Assembly: GCF_024198175.1 (NCBI RefSeq)
Contig: NZ_JAJVKV010000001.1
Coordinates: 372,001-436,000, forward strand
Reading direction: 5' to 3'
Source of the DNA: Pyxidicoccus xibeiensis
Lineage (GTDB): Bacteria; Myxococcota; Myxococcia; Myxococcales; Myxococcaceae
Length of the DNA: 64,000 bases
Shown here: positions 48,944 through 58,497 of the stretch, piece by piece
Position numbering within the stretch: position 1 is the stretch's first letter
How the letters are laid out: each line of letters starts with the position of its first letter
Program-made: the position numbers and the translations under genes
The notes under the pieces: model-generated
Told to the model about the DNA's origin: nothing
Databases searched by the model: none
What the model saw: only the letters and a program-made list of their open reading frames with translations

Positions 48944-49784
48944 GGGTGCGCTCCCGGGCCTGGGACAGGGCGCGGCCGAGCAGCCGCGGAATCAACATGC
49001 GCCGGTACTCCGCCGAGCCCCGCACATCGTCCAGCGGCGCGGCGGCCTGGGCGAGCAGCCGGCCCGCCTCGGCCACGTCCGCCGCTTCGAGCCGGGTGCC
49101 CACGAGCCGCTGGTCCGCCGCGTCCACGTGGAGCGGCACCGGCCCGCACGAGCCGACGACGACGCGCGCGTGGCGGCACCTGTCCCCGTCCATGGCGAGG
49201 ACGAGGGAGATGGACACCGTGGGGTAGTCGGAGGACACGCGGCTGAAGCGGAGGTGGTGGCCCGCCGCGCCGTCCACGCCCCGGGGGATGAAGACACGCG
49301 TGAGCAGCTCGCCGCGCGCCAGGGACGTGCGGAAGCTGTCGACGAGGAGCGCCTCCACGGGGAGCGTCCTCCGGCCCGCGGAGCCAGCGACCTCCGCCCG
49401 GGCCGAGGACGCGACCAGGGCCACGGGCAGCTCCGTCTGTGGGTCCGCGAGGCAGAGCGAGCCGCCCACCGTCGCCATGTTGCGGATGGCCGGGTGCGCG
49501 AGCTGGCTCGCGGCGCTGCGCACCACCTCCATCGCGCCGCGCAGGCGCGCCTCGGCGGCCACGGTGCGGTGCGTGCACATGGCGCCCAGCCAGAGCCCGT
49601 CCGCGGCTTCGGTGATGGTGGACAGCTCCGGGATGTGGTGCAGGCTCACCAGCATCCCGGGCGCCACGCGGCCCGCGTTCATCATCGCCACCAGCGAGGC
49701 CCCGCCCGCCAGGCAGCGCGCATCCTCGGTGGTGGACAGGAGCGCCAGCCCCTCTTCCACGCTCCCAGGCTCCGCGTATCTCAT
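48936..49784 (-). CDS. Molybdenum hydroxylase, FAD-binding subunit
   Basis: 282 residues from [10 protein letters not shown], preceded by GGGGGA. FAD-binding pattern: [12 protein letters not shown] near residue 32 and [19 protein letters not shown] near 105, with a CO-dehydrogenase-flavoprotein C-terminal domain. First gene of the operon. No Mo-cofactor insertion gene (xdhC/coxD-like) lies beside it. Confidence 0.9.
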   Translation of the reverse strand: MRYAEPGSVEEGLALLSTTEDARCLAGGASLVAMMNAGRVAPGMLVSLHHIPELSTITEAADGLWLGAMCTHRTVAAEARLRGAMEVVRSAASQLAHPAIRNMATVGGSLCLADPQTELPVALVASSARAEVAGSAGRRTLPVEALLVDSFRTSLARGELLTRVFIPRGVDGAAGHHLRFSRVSSDYPTVSISLVLAMDGDRCRHARVVVGSCGPVPLHVDAADQRLVGTRLEAADVAEAGRLLAQAAAPLDDVRGSAEYRRMLIPRLLGRALSQARERTHV

Positions 49785-49985
49785 CGCGTCCCCCTGCTGT
49801 TTCCGGCCCGCTGCAAGTGTAACAGAAGCCATGGACAGGCAGCCGGCCGGGCGAGCGCCCCGAGGCTCCTACACTCTGCCCACGGACGGACAGGCGAGGC
49901 ACGTTTCCCACATGGCGACCCTGGCAGGCGGTCATCAACCTTGCTGGACGGACTTGTGGCCTTGCGTCCGGGGAGTGGCATTCAC

Positions 49986-50480
49986 ATGCGGATTCCATCC
50001 TTTCGCAGAGCAGTCCCCTCCCGCTGGAGCCCTCGGAGCTGGACGCGCCCGGGCCCGGGGATGCTGGGGCCCCGGACGGCGGCGGTGACCTTCGGGGTGC
50101 TGGAGGTCCTGTCCCTGCGAAAGCTGCTGGGCCCGGAACGTTCCCGGGGCCTGGCGTTGGTCGCGCTCGGAGGGGCCGCGATGCGGCTGCTGAAGTCGCG
50201 CTTCAGGCAGCAGCCGTGGTGGAAGCTGTCGGCGAAGCGCCCCTGGAGCGGGCGCTCCGGGCTGCTGCGAGAGCCGATGGAGGCCGCGCTGGCCATGGCG
50301 GCGCTCGGAGTCATGGCCCTCCCGCTCGTCCTGGTGCACCCGCCCGCCAGGGGCCTGGCCGCCCGGCCGGAAGCGTCGCCCTCGCGCCGGCACGAGGCGG
50401 AGGGGCCCCCACGCACGGAAGCGAACGATGGGGACGACGGGGACGACCTCGACCTCAACGGGGCAATCGCATCCTGGTAG
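49986..50480 (+). CDS. Hypothetical protein with possible membrane helix
   Basis: 164 residues from MRIPSFRRAV, preceded by GGGGAG. Basic N-terminus, a hydrophobic stretch (MEAALAMAALGVMALPLVLV, about 98-117) and an acidic tail (DGDDGDDLDLNG). No motif. It stands alone ahead of the acyl-CoA dehydrogenase gene, 21 bases away. Confidence 0.6.
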   Translation: MRIPSFRRAVPSRWSPRSWTRPGPGMLGPRTAAVTFGVLEVLSLRKLLGPERSRGLALVALGGAAMRLLKSRFRQQPWWKLSAKRPWSGRSGLLREPMEAALAMAALGVMALPLVLVHPPARGLAARPEASPSRRHEAEGPPRTEANDGDDGDDLDLNGAIASW

Positions 50481-50501
50481 CGCGCCTGTTAACACCGGGG
50501 C

Positions 50502-52307
50502 ATGACCGCGCCTCGCCCCAACCCGCTGCTGTCGGACCGCGACGTGGACTTCCAGCTCTATGAGGTGCTGGATGCCGCGGAGCTGTGCAAGCTGCCCGCC
50601 TTCGCCGAGCACTCGCGCGACACCTTCACTCTCATGCTGGACAGCACCCGTCGCTTCGCGCGCGAGGTGCTGTACCCCACCTACCGGCCCATGGACGCGG
50701 AGCCGCCGGTGTTCAAGGACGGCCGCGTCCACGTCCACCCCCTGATGCGCGAGCTGTACCCGCGCATGGTGGACCTGGGGCTGCTCACCGCCACGCGCCC
50801 GCCCGAGGTGGGAGGCCAGCAGCTGCCGCTCACCCTTCACGCCATGGCCAGCACATACCTCATGGCGGCCAACCTGAGCGCCTATGCCTATGTGGGCCTG
50901 ACGCTGGGCGCGGCGCACCTGCTGGAGGTGTTCGGCACATCGGAGCTGAAGGACGCCTTCATGGCGCCCATGTACCGGGGCGAGTGGACGGGCACCATGG
51001 CCCTCACCGAGCCGCAGGCGGGCAGCAGCCTCGCGGACGTGAGGACGCGCGCCACGCCCGCGCCGGACGGCACCTGGCGCATCCAGGGCTCGAAAATCTT
51101 CATCAGCGGCGGGGACCAGGACTTCACGGACAACGTCATCCACCTGACCCTGGCGCGGATGGAGGGCGCGGAGGGCGGGACGAAGGGCATCTCCCTCTTC
51201 GCGGTGCCGTCGCGGCGGCCCGAGGGCGGGAAGCTGGTGGACAACGACGTCCGCGTGGCCGGCGTCATCCACAAGATTGGGTGGAAGGGCATCCCCAGCC
51301 TCGCGCTCAACTACGGCGAGGAGGGTGACTGCCGCGGGTGGCTGGTGGGACAGCCCGGCAAGGGGCTGGCGTGCATGTTCCAGATGATGAACGAGGCGCG
51401 CATCATGGTGGGCATGAACGGGGTGGCCACCGCGTCGGTGGCGTACCACGAGGCGGTGGCCTACGCGCGCGAGCGCCCGCAGGGCCGGCCCGCCGGAGTT
51501 CGCGACGCGTCACGCCCGCAGTCCCCCATCATCGAGCACGCGGACGTGCGGCGCATGCTGCTGCGGCAGAAGGCGATTGTGGAGGGCGGCCTGTCGCTGC
51601 TGCTGGCGGCCTCGTACCAGGCGGACCTGGCGTCGCACGGGGCGGACGAGGACACGCGCAGGCGCGCGGGCCTGCTGGTGGACCTGCTGACGCCGGTGGC
51701 GAAGACGTTCCCCGCCGAGCGCGGCTTCGAGGCCAACGCGCTCGCGGTGCAGGTGCACGGCGGCTACGGCTACTCCAGCGAGTACGCGCCGGAGGCGTGG
51801 CTGAGGGACCAGAAGCTGAACAGCATCCACGAGGGCACCACGGGCATCCAGGGGCTGGATTTGCTGGGCCGCAAGGTGGTGGCCGGAGGCGGCGCGGCGC
51901 TGCAGGCCTTCGCGGAGGAGGTGGGCGCGACGGTGAAGCGGGCGCGCGCGGCGGGCGTGGAGGCCGCGTGGTGCGACGCGCTGGAGGGGGCGCTGGGCGA
52001 GGTGGCGGAGGTGGTGGGCGAGCTGGGTGCGCGCGGCATGGCCGGCGAGGTGGAGCTGATGCTGCGCCACAGCGCGGACTTCCTGGACCTGTTCAGCGTG
52101 CTGGCGGTGGCGTGGCGCTGGCTGGCCCAGGCGGCGGCGGCGAAGGAAGGCCTGGCGCGGGGCGGCGGCAGCGCGGACTTCTACGAGGGCAAGCTGGCGG
52201 CGGCGCAGTACTGGACGGCGGTGGAGCTGCCGCGCGTGCCCCTGCTGGCGAAGCTCTGCCGGACGGCCGAGGACTCGTACGCACGCATGCGCCCCGAGTG
52301 GTTCTGA
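50502..52307 (+). CDS. Acyl-CoA dehydrogenase
   Basis: 601 residues, the long form of the family. ACAD N and middle domains: [34 protein letters not shown], then the flavin-contact [13 protein letters not shown]. The catalytic Glu is likely in [19 protein letters not shown]-terminal extension of about 130 residues holds the Z-type dehydrogenase tail. It should oxidise an acyl-CoA with FAD and pass electrons to ETF. Chain-length preference cannot be told from sequence. Confidence 0.93.
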   Translation: MTAPRPNPLLSDRDVDFQLYEVLDAAELCKLPAFAEHSRDTFTLMLDSTRRFAREVLYPTYRPMDAEPPVFKDGRVHVHPLMRELYPRMVDLGLLTATRPPEVGGQQLPLTLHAMASTYLMAANLSAYAYVGLTLGAAHLLEVFGTSELKDAFMAPMYRGEWTGTMALTEPQAGSSLADVRTRATPAPDGTWRIQGSKIFISGGDQDFTDNVIHLTLARMEGAEGGTKGISLFAVPSRRPEGGKLVDNDVRVAGVIHKIGWKGIPSLALNYGEEGDCRGWLVGQPGKGLACMFQMMNEARIMVGMNGVATASVAYHEAVAYARERPQGRPAGVRDASRPQSPIIEHADVRRMLLRQKAIVEGGLSLLLAASYQADLASHGADEDTRRRAGLLVDLLTPVAKTFPAERGFEANALAVQVHGGYGYSSEYAPEAWLRDQKLNSIHEGTTGIQGLDLLGRKVVAGGGAALQAFAEEVGATVKRARAAGVEAAWCDALEGALGEVAEVVGELGARGMAGEVELMLRHSADFLDLFSVLAVAWRWLAQAAAAKEGLARGGGSADFYEGKLAAAQYWTAVELPRVPLLAKLCRTAEDSYARMRPEWF

Positions 52308-52427
52308 CGGGGGCGAGCACCTGGGCGGACGGGCCCTCGCGGCCCCTTCCGTGGCCGGGTGCACGGGGGGGCGAGCCCTGCTCCCGATTCTGCTGCAAGG
52401 ATTGTTGGTGCCCGTAAGATGTGAACC

Positions 52428-53237
52428 GTGACTGTATCCTTTCACCTGTGTCAGCCCGGTGGAGGCGCCTCGTGTGGCGCCTGCTGTGGGCTGTACAACT
52501 TCCGGGACCACTCGCGTGTGGCGCTGGCGGAGACGCTGGCGATGCAGACGGAGCGGCTGCGGCGGACGCCATGGGAGCCGGCGGCGTGGCACGAGGCGGC
52601 GCGGGAGCTCGTCGCGGCGCGGCGCGCGGAGCCGATGTTCGCCGCGGTGCGGGTGTGCCCGCTGCTGGGCTTCCTGGACAAGGAGCGCAAGCAGGTGGGC
52701 TGCCTGGGGCACCCGCTGGTGACGGGCGGGACGGACCTGCGGGACTGCGGCGTGTACCGCGCGGCCATCTGCGAGACGTTCACCTGTCCGTCCTTCGGCT
52801 GGCTCTCGGACGCGCAGGCGAGGCTGGTGCAGGCGGCCTGCGCGGACTGGTACCTGTACGGGCTGGTCATCACGGACGTGGAGTTCGTGCGCGGCTGCCT
52901 GCGGCTCATCGAGTGGGAGCTGGGCGGGCCCGCGAAGCCGGAGGTGCTGGTGGAGCGGCCGGAGGTGCTCGCGGCGGTGCGCCGGCTGTTCGCGCTGAAG
53001 GAGACGGCGCCCGGGCGGGACGCGAAGGCGGCCGTCTTCGGGCGCTTCAGCCGGGACACCGAAGGTGAGCCGGTGCCGCGCACGGTGGACTACGTCCAGC
53101 TCGGCATGCGCGCGGCGCCGGAGGACGACGTGGTGCTGTGCCTGGGCTACACGCCCCGCGAGGCCACGGAGCTGATGGCCGCCCGGGAGCTGGTGCGCTC
53201 GCACGTGAAGGCCGTGGCCCGCCTGCTCGCGGGGTGA
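52428..53237 (+). CDS. Cysteine-rich YkgJ-like protein
   Basis: 269 residues from a GTG start. Cys residues near the start (ASCGACCGLYN) and in the middle (VCPLLGFLD, GCLGHP, DCGVYRAAICETFTCPS) look like the metal-binding site of YkgJ-family (CxxxCxxC) proteins, which carry an Fe-S or zinc site. The C-terminal part is helical and of unknown role. It stands alone. Confidence 0.7.
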   Translation: MTVSFHLCQPGGGASCGACCGLYNFRDHSRVALAETLAMQTERLRRTPWEPAAWHEAARELVAARRAEPMFAAVRVCPLLGFLDKERKQVGCLGHPLVTGGTDLRDCGVYRAAICETFTCPSFGWLSDAQARLVQAACADWYLYGLVITDVEFVRGCLRLIEWELGGPAKPEVLVERPEVLAAVRRLFALKETAPGRDAKAAVFGRFSRDTEGEPVPRTVDYVQLGMRAAPEDDVVLCLGYTPREATELMAARELVRSHVKAVARLLAG

Positions 53238-53391
53238 GGCGGGGCGGCCTCGTCCGCCACCCCACATTCCGGGTGCGCAGTGTCCACCTGCCATCGTGTG
53301 ACGGCTGACGCCGCTCCCACCCTGCCGGGCAAGCACGCAGCTTGCAGCGACAGGTCGCGGAACGACACGGGTGGGAACGCGAGGTGGACGG

Positions 53392-54093
53392 ATGGGAAGT
53401 CGATGGGCGTGGGTGGGAATGGTGGGTCTCTGCGCGTTGACGTCGGGATGCCGTGAGCGTGGAACGGCCGAGGCTCCGGCCGCGCAGCGTGTGGAGGCCG
53501 CCGCGAATCCGGGCACCGCCGAGCCGGGCGTCGCCCCGGCCGCTCCGGGTCCGCGGGCAGCAACGGGCACGGTGGCCGCGGCGGAACAGGGTGCTCCGGC
53601 AGCACGGCCCGCGACGGCAACCCCGGCGGCACCGTCCACGGGGACGCCGGTGAGGGCTCCGGAACAGGGAGGCACGGCGACCGCCGCGCCGGCGGGTACG
53701 GCCACCGCGGCGCAGGCTCCCACGCGAGGGAGCCGGGTGATGATTGGCTACGAGGCGGTGCAGGCGCGTGACGACGAGGCCTGGCACCTGGGCGCGGCGC
53801 GTGCGGCGCAGGAAGCCGTGCCTGGCAACGGGGCCGCGACGGGCTCACTCGAGGAGGTGGTCATCGCCTCCAGCTCGGTGAGCGGCCGTGTCACCCGGGT
53901 GGGGAGGAACGCCATCACCGTGCGGGACAGGGAAGGCGGCGTCTACGAGCTGGAGCTGGACCGCCGCAGCCGGGGCCTGCGCCAGGGCCGCAAGGTGTCG
54001 CTGCGGGGCCTGGAGGAGGGCACGCCGGTCCGCGCGCGGTTCGTCCTCATGGGCGGGCGCACCGTCGCGCGCGACGTGCAGATTCGCCAGTAG
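53392..54093 (+). CDS. Lipoprotein with Ala/Pro/Thr-rich linker
   Basis: 233 residues from MGSRWAWVGM. Lipobox LTSGC. Residues 30-110 are a low-complexity Ala/Pro/Thr/Gly linker. The C-terminal 85 residues form an OB-like beta domain (SVSGRVTRVGRNAITVRD, KVSLRGLEEGTPVRARFV), similar to DUF5666-type domains. It may bridge the outer membrane and the periplasm. A 10-base-stem hairpin follows 29 bases after the stop. Confidence 0.7.
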   Translation: MGSRWAWVGMVGLCALTSGCRERGTAEAPAAQRVEAAANPGTAEPGVAPAAPGPRAATGTVAAAEQGAPAARPATATPAAPSTGTPVRAPEQGGTATAAPAGTATAAQAPTRGSRVMIGYEAVQARDDEAWHLGAARAAQEAVPGNGAATGSLEEVVIASSSVSGRVTRVGRNAITVRDREGGVYELELDRRSRGLRQGRKVSLRGLEEGTPVRARFVLMGGRTVARDVQIRQ

Positions 54094-54122
54094 GCCACGC
54101 CTCGGCGTCCTGCGGTATGACG

Positions 54123-54151
54123 CCTGCCCGCCCGCCCAACAGGCGGGCAGG
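54123..54151. terminator. Hairpin after lipoprotein gene
   Basis: A perfect 10-base stem CCTGCCCGCC / GGCGGGCAGG with a 9-base loop, 29 bases after the stop at 54093. It probably ends transcription of the lipoprotein gene. No T-run. Confidence 0.5.
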
Positions 54152-54180
54152 GCCGGGACGCTGGCACCGCGCCGGCTGTT

Positions 54181-54200
54181 CCACTGTCCAACGACAGTGG
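54181..54200. promoter_or_regulatory. Short perfect hairpin before DUF1615 gene
   Basis: An 8-base stem CCACTGTC / GACAGTGG with loop CAAC, 25 bases before the ATG at 54226. It is compact and symmetric, so it could be an operator or a leader hairpin that affects translation. Confidence 0.35.
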
Positions 54201-54225
54201 GGCGGAAGTCCCCGGAGGCGCGCAC

Positions 54226-55434
54226 ATGGAGGAACCAGAACCCCGGCAGTCCCAGACGCGGCGTCGCCGCCGTGGCTGGCTCGTGGCCCTGGTCCTGGCT
54301 TCCTGCACCCCGCGCGGCAAGGGCACGGGGGAGCCCGCCGTGCCGCCTCCGCCGCGCCTCGGCGTGGAGCAGGTGGCACGGCTGCTGCCCACGCACGTGA
54401 AGGACCGGCAGGACTGGGCGCGCGACGTGCTCGCGGCGCTGGAGGTGGAGGAGCTCGCCCCCACGCCGCCAGCGGTGTGCTCGGTGCTGGCCGTCATCGA
54501 GCAGGAGTCCGGCTACCAGCCGGACCCGGCCGTCCCCGGCCTGCCGAAGATGGTGCGGGCCCGGCTGGAGGAGCACGCGAACAAGCTGGGGCCGGTGGGG
54601 CGCAAGGCCCTGGCCTCCGTGCTGGAGGGCCGGACGGCGGGCCAGAAGAAGACCTTCGACCAGCGGCTGAGCGCGGCGAAGACGGAAAAGGACTTGGACC
54701 GGCTCTTCCGCGACATGCTCACGTACTACGAGGAGGAGTACCCGAAGACGTACGCGGCGGCGGACCTGGCCAGCTCGCTCTTCGGCTCGGGCCGGCTGGA
54801 GGACCTCAACCCCATCACCACCGCCGGCTCCATGCAGGTGAGCGTGCGGTACGCGCTGGAGAAGGAGGGCGAGGACGCGGACCCGGTGCGGGTGCGCGAG
54901 GCGCTGTACACGCGCACGGGCGGCGTGCGCTACGGCACCGCGCGGCTCTTGGACTACGAGGCCGCGTACCCGGAGCCCCTCTTCCGCTTCGCGGACTACA
55001 ACGCGGGCGTCTACGCCTCGCGCAACGCGGCGCTGCAGGCGCAGGTGAGCCGCCTCACCGGAATCGGGCTGGTGCCGGACGGGGACCTCCAGCTCTACGA
55101 CAAGCAGGGCGAGCCGCTGGACGAGGACAGCCAGTCTCTGAAGGCGCTGCTCGTCTTCCGCGAGCGCTACGCGCCGGAGCTCAGCGAGCGGCGGGTGCGC
55201 CGCGACGTGGAGAAGGAGAAGGAGGCGGACTTCGAGTCCACCGACACGTACCGCGCGGTGAAGCGCGTCTACGCGCGGGAGACGGGCGAGTCGCCCGCCT
55301 ACGCCCAGCTGCCGAAGGTGACGCTCAAGAGCCCCAAGCTGAAGGGCGAGCGCACCACCGCGTGGTTCGCGCGCTCGGTGGATGCGCGCTTCCAGAAGTG
55401 CCAGGCCCGCTACCGCGCGATGGCGCCGAAGTAG
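54226..55434 (+). CDS. DUF1615-family lipoprotein, possible lytic transglycosylase-like
   Basis: 402 residues. Lipobox LASC. The motif VLAVIEQESGYQPDPAVPGL (about 88-107) resembles the catalytic Glu region of lysozyme-like transglycosylases, and GSMQVSVRYAL is the second block seen in that fold. The whole fits DUF1615. A cell-wall-cleaving role is plausible but not proven. The N-terminus is very basic (RRRRRG) before the signal helix. Confidence 0.75.
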   Translation: MEEPEPRQSQTRRRRRGWLVALVLASCTPRGKGTGEPAVPPPPRLGVEQVARLLPTHVKDRQDWARDVLAALEVEELAPTPPAVCSVLAVIEQESGYQPDPAVPGLPKMVRARLEEHANKLGPVGRKALASVLEGRTAGQKKTFDQRLSAAKTEKDLDRLFRDMLTYYEEEYPKTYAAADLASSLFGSGRLEDLNPITTAGSMQVSVRYALEKEGEDADPVRVREALYTRTGGVRYGTARLLDYEAAYPEPLFRFADYNAGVYASRNAALQAQVSRLTGIGLVPDGDLQLYDKQGEPLDEDSQSLKALLVFRERYAPELSERRVRRDVEKEKEADFESTDTYRAVKRVYARETGESPAYAQLPKVTLKSPKLKGERTTAWFARSVDARFQKCQARYRAMAPK

Positions 55435-55453
55435 CGGGCCCGGGGGAAGCGCC

Positions 55454-56977
55454 TCAGGGCTTCGCGGCCGTGGTGGGCGGGGCGAAGCGCTTGTCGGAGA
55501 TCTTCATCTCCGTGACGGCGCCGTACTTGCGAGCCATGTCGCGCACGTCCGCGGCCTTGCCGATGAGGACGAAGGTGAGGTCCTCCGGTGCGGGCAGGGT
55601 GCGCTGGATGACGGCGCGCACGCTGTCGCGGGTGGCGGCGTTGACCTGGGTGGCGAAGGCGTCCACGTCGCTGGCGTCGAGCCCGAAGAAGGCGAGCTCC
55701 GACAGCTTGGCGGCCACCTGTGCGCCCGTCTCCAGCGTGGGCGGGAACTGGCCCAGCACGTAGGAGCGCGCGGAGGAGAGCGTGGCGTCATCCATGCCCG
55801 TCTGGCGGTAGCGTGAGAGCACGTCCAGGGCCATGTCGATGGCCTTCTCCGTGGACTCCGTCTTGGTGTACGAGCTGATGACGACGGGGCCGGGGCGGGA
55901 GTTCAGGGTGTAGGTGGCCCTGGCGCCGTAGCTGAGGCCGGACTTCACGCGCAGCTCGGTGTTGAGCAGCGAGGTGAAGCGCCCGCCGAGCACGGTCTCC
56001 GCCAGCTCGACGGCGACGCGGTCCGGGTCGCTCCGGGAGACACCGGTGTTGCCAATCCAGAAGTACGTCTGGGAGGCGTCGGGCTTGTCCACCAGCAGCA
56101 CGCGGCGGCCCTTGGAGGCGGCGGTGGTGGGGGCCTCGGGGGCGGGCGTGGCGGCGCGAGTCCAGCCGCCGAGCGAGGCCTCCAGCTTCTCGGCGAGCGC
56201 CTTCGCGTCGAAGTCACCGACCACGGAGAGGATGAGCCGGTCCGCGCCCAGGTGGTTCTTCGCGTACGCGAGCACGTCCTTGCGAGTCAGCCCCGGGAGG
56301 CTCGCCTCGGTGCCGCTGACGGGAGCGCCGTACGGGTGGCCGGAGAAGTGGAACGCCTGGAAGTAGGCGGCGATGAGGGTGCGAGGGTCGCCATCCTTCG
56401 CGGCGGCGATTTCAGAGACGAGGCGCTCGCGCGTCTTCTCCAGCTCCTTCGCGTCGAAGCGAGGGCGGGTGAGCATGTCGCTGAGCAGCTCGACCATCAG
56501 CCCGGTGTCGCGCGACATGAACTGGCCGTTGATGACGATGGCCTCGAGCGCGGGCACGACGTCGAGCGAGCCGCCCACGCCATCCACGGCCTCGGCGAAC
56601 TGGCGGGCATCAAGGGCGCCGGCGCCCTTCTGGAGGAGCTCGGCGGTGAGGGCAGCCAGGCCCTCCTTGCCGGCGGGAGCGCCGAGCGCCCCGCCACGCA
56701 GCCACGCGCTGAACGAGACGAGCGGCAGGTCCCTGCGCTCCACCAGGAGGAGCTTCGCGCCGTTCTTCAGCGTGACGGTGGTGGGCTTGGGCAGTGTGAC
56801 GCCCTGAGCGGCGGGCTTCGTGGCGGAGGGCGCGGACGGCTTCGCGGCGGGCTTCTCCGGCGAGCCGGGACGCGACGCCGGAGACGGCTTCGCGGTGGCG
56901 GGGCCCTGGGCCGCGGACGGCAGGGCGGAGAGCAGCACGGCGCCGAGCACGGCCTTCCAGGTGAAGGGAGCAATCAT
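55454..56977 (-). CDS. M16 peptidase, non-catalytic partner
   Basis: 507 residues from [10 protein letters not shown]. Signal peptide, then an Ala/Pro/Lys-rich linker to about residue 70, then the M16 fold. The inverted zinc motif HxxEH is replaced ([20 protein letters not shown]), so it cannot bind zinc in the usual way. The substrate-binding features of the second M16 half are kept ([12 protein letters not shown]). It overlaps the upstream active M16 gene by 4 bases; such active/inactive pairs form one heterodimeric enzyme. Confidence 0.9.
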   Translation of the reverse strand: MIAPFTWKAVLGAVLLSALPSAAQGPATAKPSPASRPGSPEKPAAKPSAPSATKPAAQGVTLPKPTTVTLKNGAKLLLVERRDLPLVSFSAWLRGGALGAPAGKEGLAALTAELLQKGAGALDARQFAEAVDGVGGSLDVVPALEAIVINGQFMSRDTGLMVELLSDMLTRPRFDAKELEKTRERLVSEIAAAKDGDPRTLIAAYFQAFHFSGHPYGAPVSGTEASLPGLTRKDVLAYAKNHLGADRLILSVVGDFDAKALAEKLEASLGGWTRAATPAPEAPTTAASKGRRVLLVDKPDASQTYFWIGNTGVSRSDPDRVAVELAETVLGGRFTSLLNTELRVKSGLSYGARATYTLNSRPGPVVISSYTKTESTEKAIDMALDVLSRYRQTGMDDATLSSARSYVLGQFPPTLETGAQVAAKLSELAFFGLDASDVDAFATQVNAATRDSVRAVIQRTLPAPEDLTFVLIGKAADVRDMARKYGAVTEMKISDKRFAPPTTAAKP

Positions 56978-58383
56978 CGCGCGGCCTCCTTGGCGGCGGG
57001 GGTGGCGGCCTTCTCGTCGGTGGGCACGAGCCACCCGACGGTGCGGCGCTGGGAGTTGAAGACGCGCGCGGCGACCTTGCGCACGGCGTCGGGGGTCACC
57101 TTCTCGAAGCGCGAGGGGGCGTCGAAGAGCTGGCGGTAGTCGCCCCGGAAGACCTCGGCGGCACCAAGCGCGTAGCCGCGGCCGTCATTGGTCTCCAGGC
57201 CGCGCCAGAAGCCGGCGACGGCGATGTTGCGGGCCTTGCGCAGCTCGGCCTCGGTGACACCGTCCTTCACGACGCGGGCGAGCTCCTCGGTGATGAGCGC
57301 CTCCACCTTGGAGAGGTTTCCGCCGGGCGGCAGGTCGGCCATCACCCAGACGAGGGACGGGTCGAAGCCGGGGCTGAAGTAGGTGTCCACGCTGATGGCG
57401 ACGCGGGCCTCCTCGACGAGGCGGCGGTGGAGGCGCGAGGAGTCACCGTCGGCGAGGATGCGCAGGAGCAGGTCCAGCGCCTCGAGGTCCGCGTCCTTGC
57501 CGGCGATGCCGTGGTAGGCGAGCTGGAGGAGCGGGGACTGGGCGACCTTGTGCACGACGACGCGGCGCTCGCCCTTCTGCTCGGGCTCCTGGGTGCGGAC
57601 GGGCTCGGGAGCGGGCTGGGCGGGGATGGGCTGGAGGTGCTTCTCGGCGAGGGCGAAGACCTCGGCGGGGGTGACGGCGCCGGTGATGATGAGGGTGCCG
57701 TTGTTGGGGGCGTAGTAGGTCTTGAAGTAGCGCTGGAGGTCGGCCATGCGCCAGGACTCGATATCGGAGGGCCAGCCGATGACGGGGAACTGGTACGGGT
57801 GGGCGACGAAGGCGCTGGCCTGGACCTGCTCCATGAGGGAGCGGGCGGTGCTGTTGTCGATGCTGGAGCGGCGCTCGGAGTAGACGACGCCGCGCTCGGA
57901 CTCGATGACCTTGGGGTCGAAGGCGAGGTGCTGGAGGCGGTCGGCCTCGAGGTCGAAGATGAGCTCGAGGGCGGAGCGGGGGAACCACTCCATGTAGACG
58001 GTGACGTCCTCGGAGGTGAAGGCGTTGTTGGCGCCGCCGTTGGCCTCCATGACGCGGTCGAACTCACCGGCGCCGTACTTCTTGGCGCCGTTGAACATCA
58101 TGTGCTCGAAGAAGTGGGACAGGCCGGTGATGCCGGGGTACTCGTTGCGGCTGCCGACGCGGAACCAGTTGTAGAGGACGACATTGGGGATGTCGTGGTC
58201 GGGCCAGACGATGACCTTGAGCCCGTTCTTGAGGGTGCGAACCTCGATGCCGGCGCCGAGCTTCGACGCGGCCGCATCGGAGGACGTGCCAGGCGCCGCC
58301 GCCGAGCCCTGCGCCCGAGCGCCCGAGACGGGCGCGGCGAGCAGGGCCAGGCACGAGGCCCAGAGGAGTGACTGACGGAACAT
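56974..58383 (-). CDS. M16 zinc metallopeptidase (active subunit)
   Basis: 469 residues from [10 protein letters not shown]. Signal peptide ([19 protein letters not shown]). The zinc site [10 protein letters not shown] (HxxEH, near residue 85) and the distal Glu in the helix NEYPG...[13 protein letters not shown] region are present. It degrades peptides in the periplasm together with the non-catalytic partner encoded next. The frame is open upstream but Met at 58383 begins the signal peptide. Confidence 0.92.
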   Translation of the reverse strand: MFRQSLLWASCLALLAAPVSGARAQGSAAAPGTSSDAAASKLGAGIEVRTLKNGLKVIVWPDHDIPNVVLYNWFRVGSRNEYPGITGLSHFFEHMMFNGAKKYGAGEFDRVMEANGGANNAFTSEDVTVYMEWFPRSALELIFDLEADRLQHLAFDPKVIESERGVVYSERRSSIDNSTARSLMEQVQASAFVAHPYQFPVIGWPSDIESWRMADLQRYFKTYYAPNNGTLIITGAVTPAEVFALAEKHLQPIPAQPAPEPVRTQEPEQKGERRVVVHKVAQSPLLQLAYHGIAGKDADLEALDLLLRILADGDSSRLHRRLVEEARVAISVDTYFSPGFDPSLVWVMADLPPGGNLSKVEALITEELARVVKDGVTEAELRKARNIAVAGFWRGLETNDGRGYALGAAEVFRGDYRQLFDAPSRFEKVTPDAVRKVAARVFNSQRRTVGWLVPTDEKAATPAAKEAAR

Positions 58384-58497
58384 CCGTGCTCCTGGGTGGA
58401 AAGACGCCCGGGAACGGGCGGCAGGGCACGATATTCCAGGTCTTTCCCGTCCGGGCATCCCAAGAGGGAGGATTCCAGGGGATGTTAGGGTTTCGGA

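Noticed and set aside
58420..58440. GGGCACG-like -24 element before the helicase fusion
   Set aside because: The matching -12 GC is missing at the right spacing, so it is not a credible sigma-54 site.
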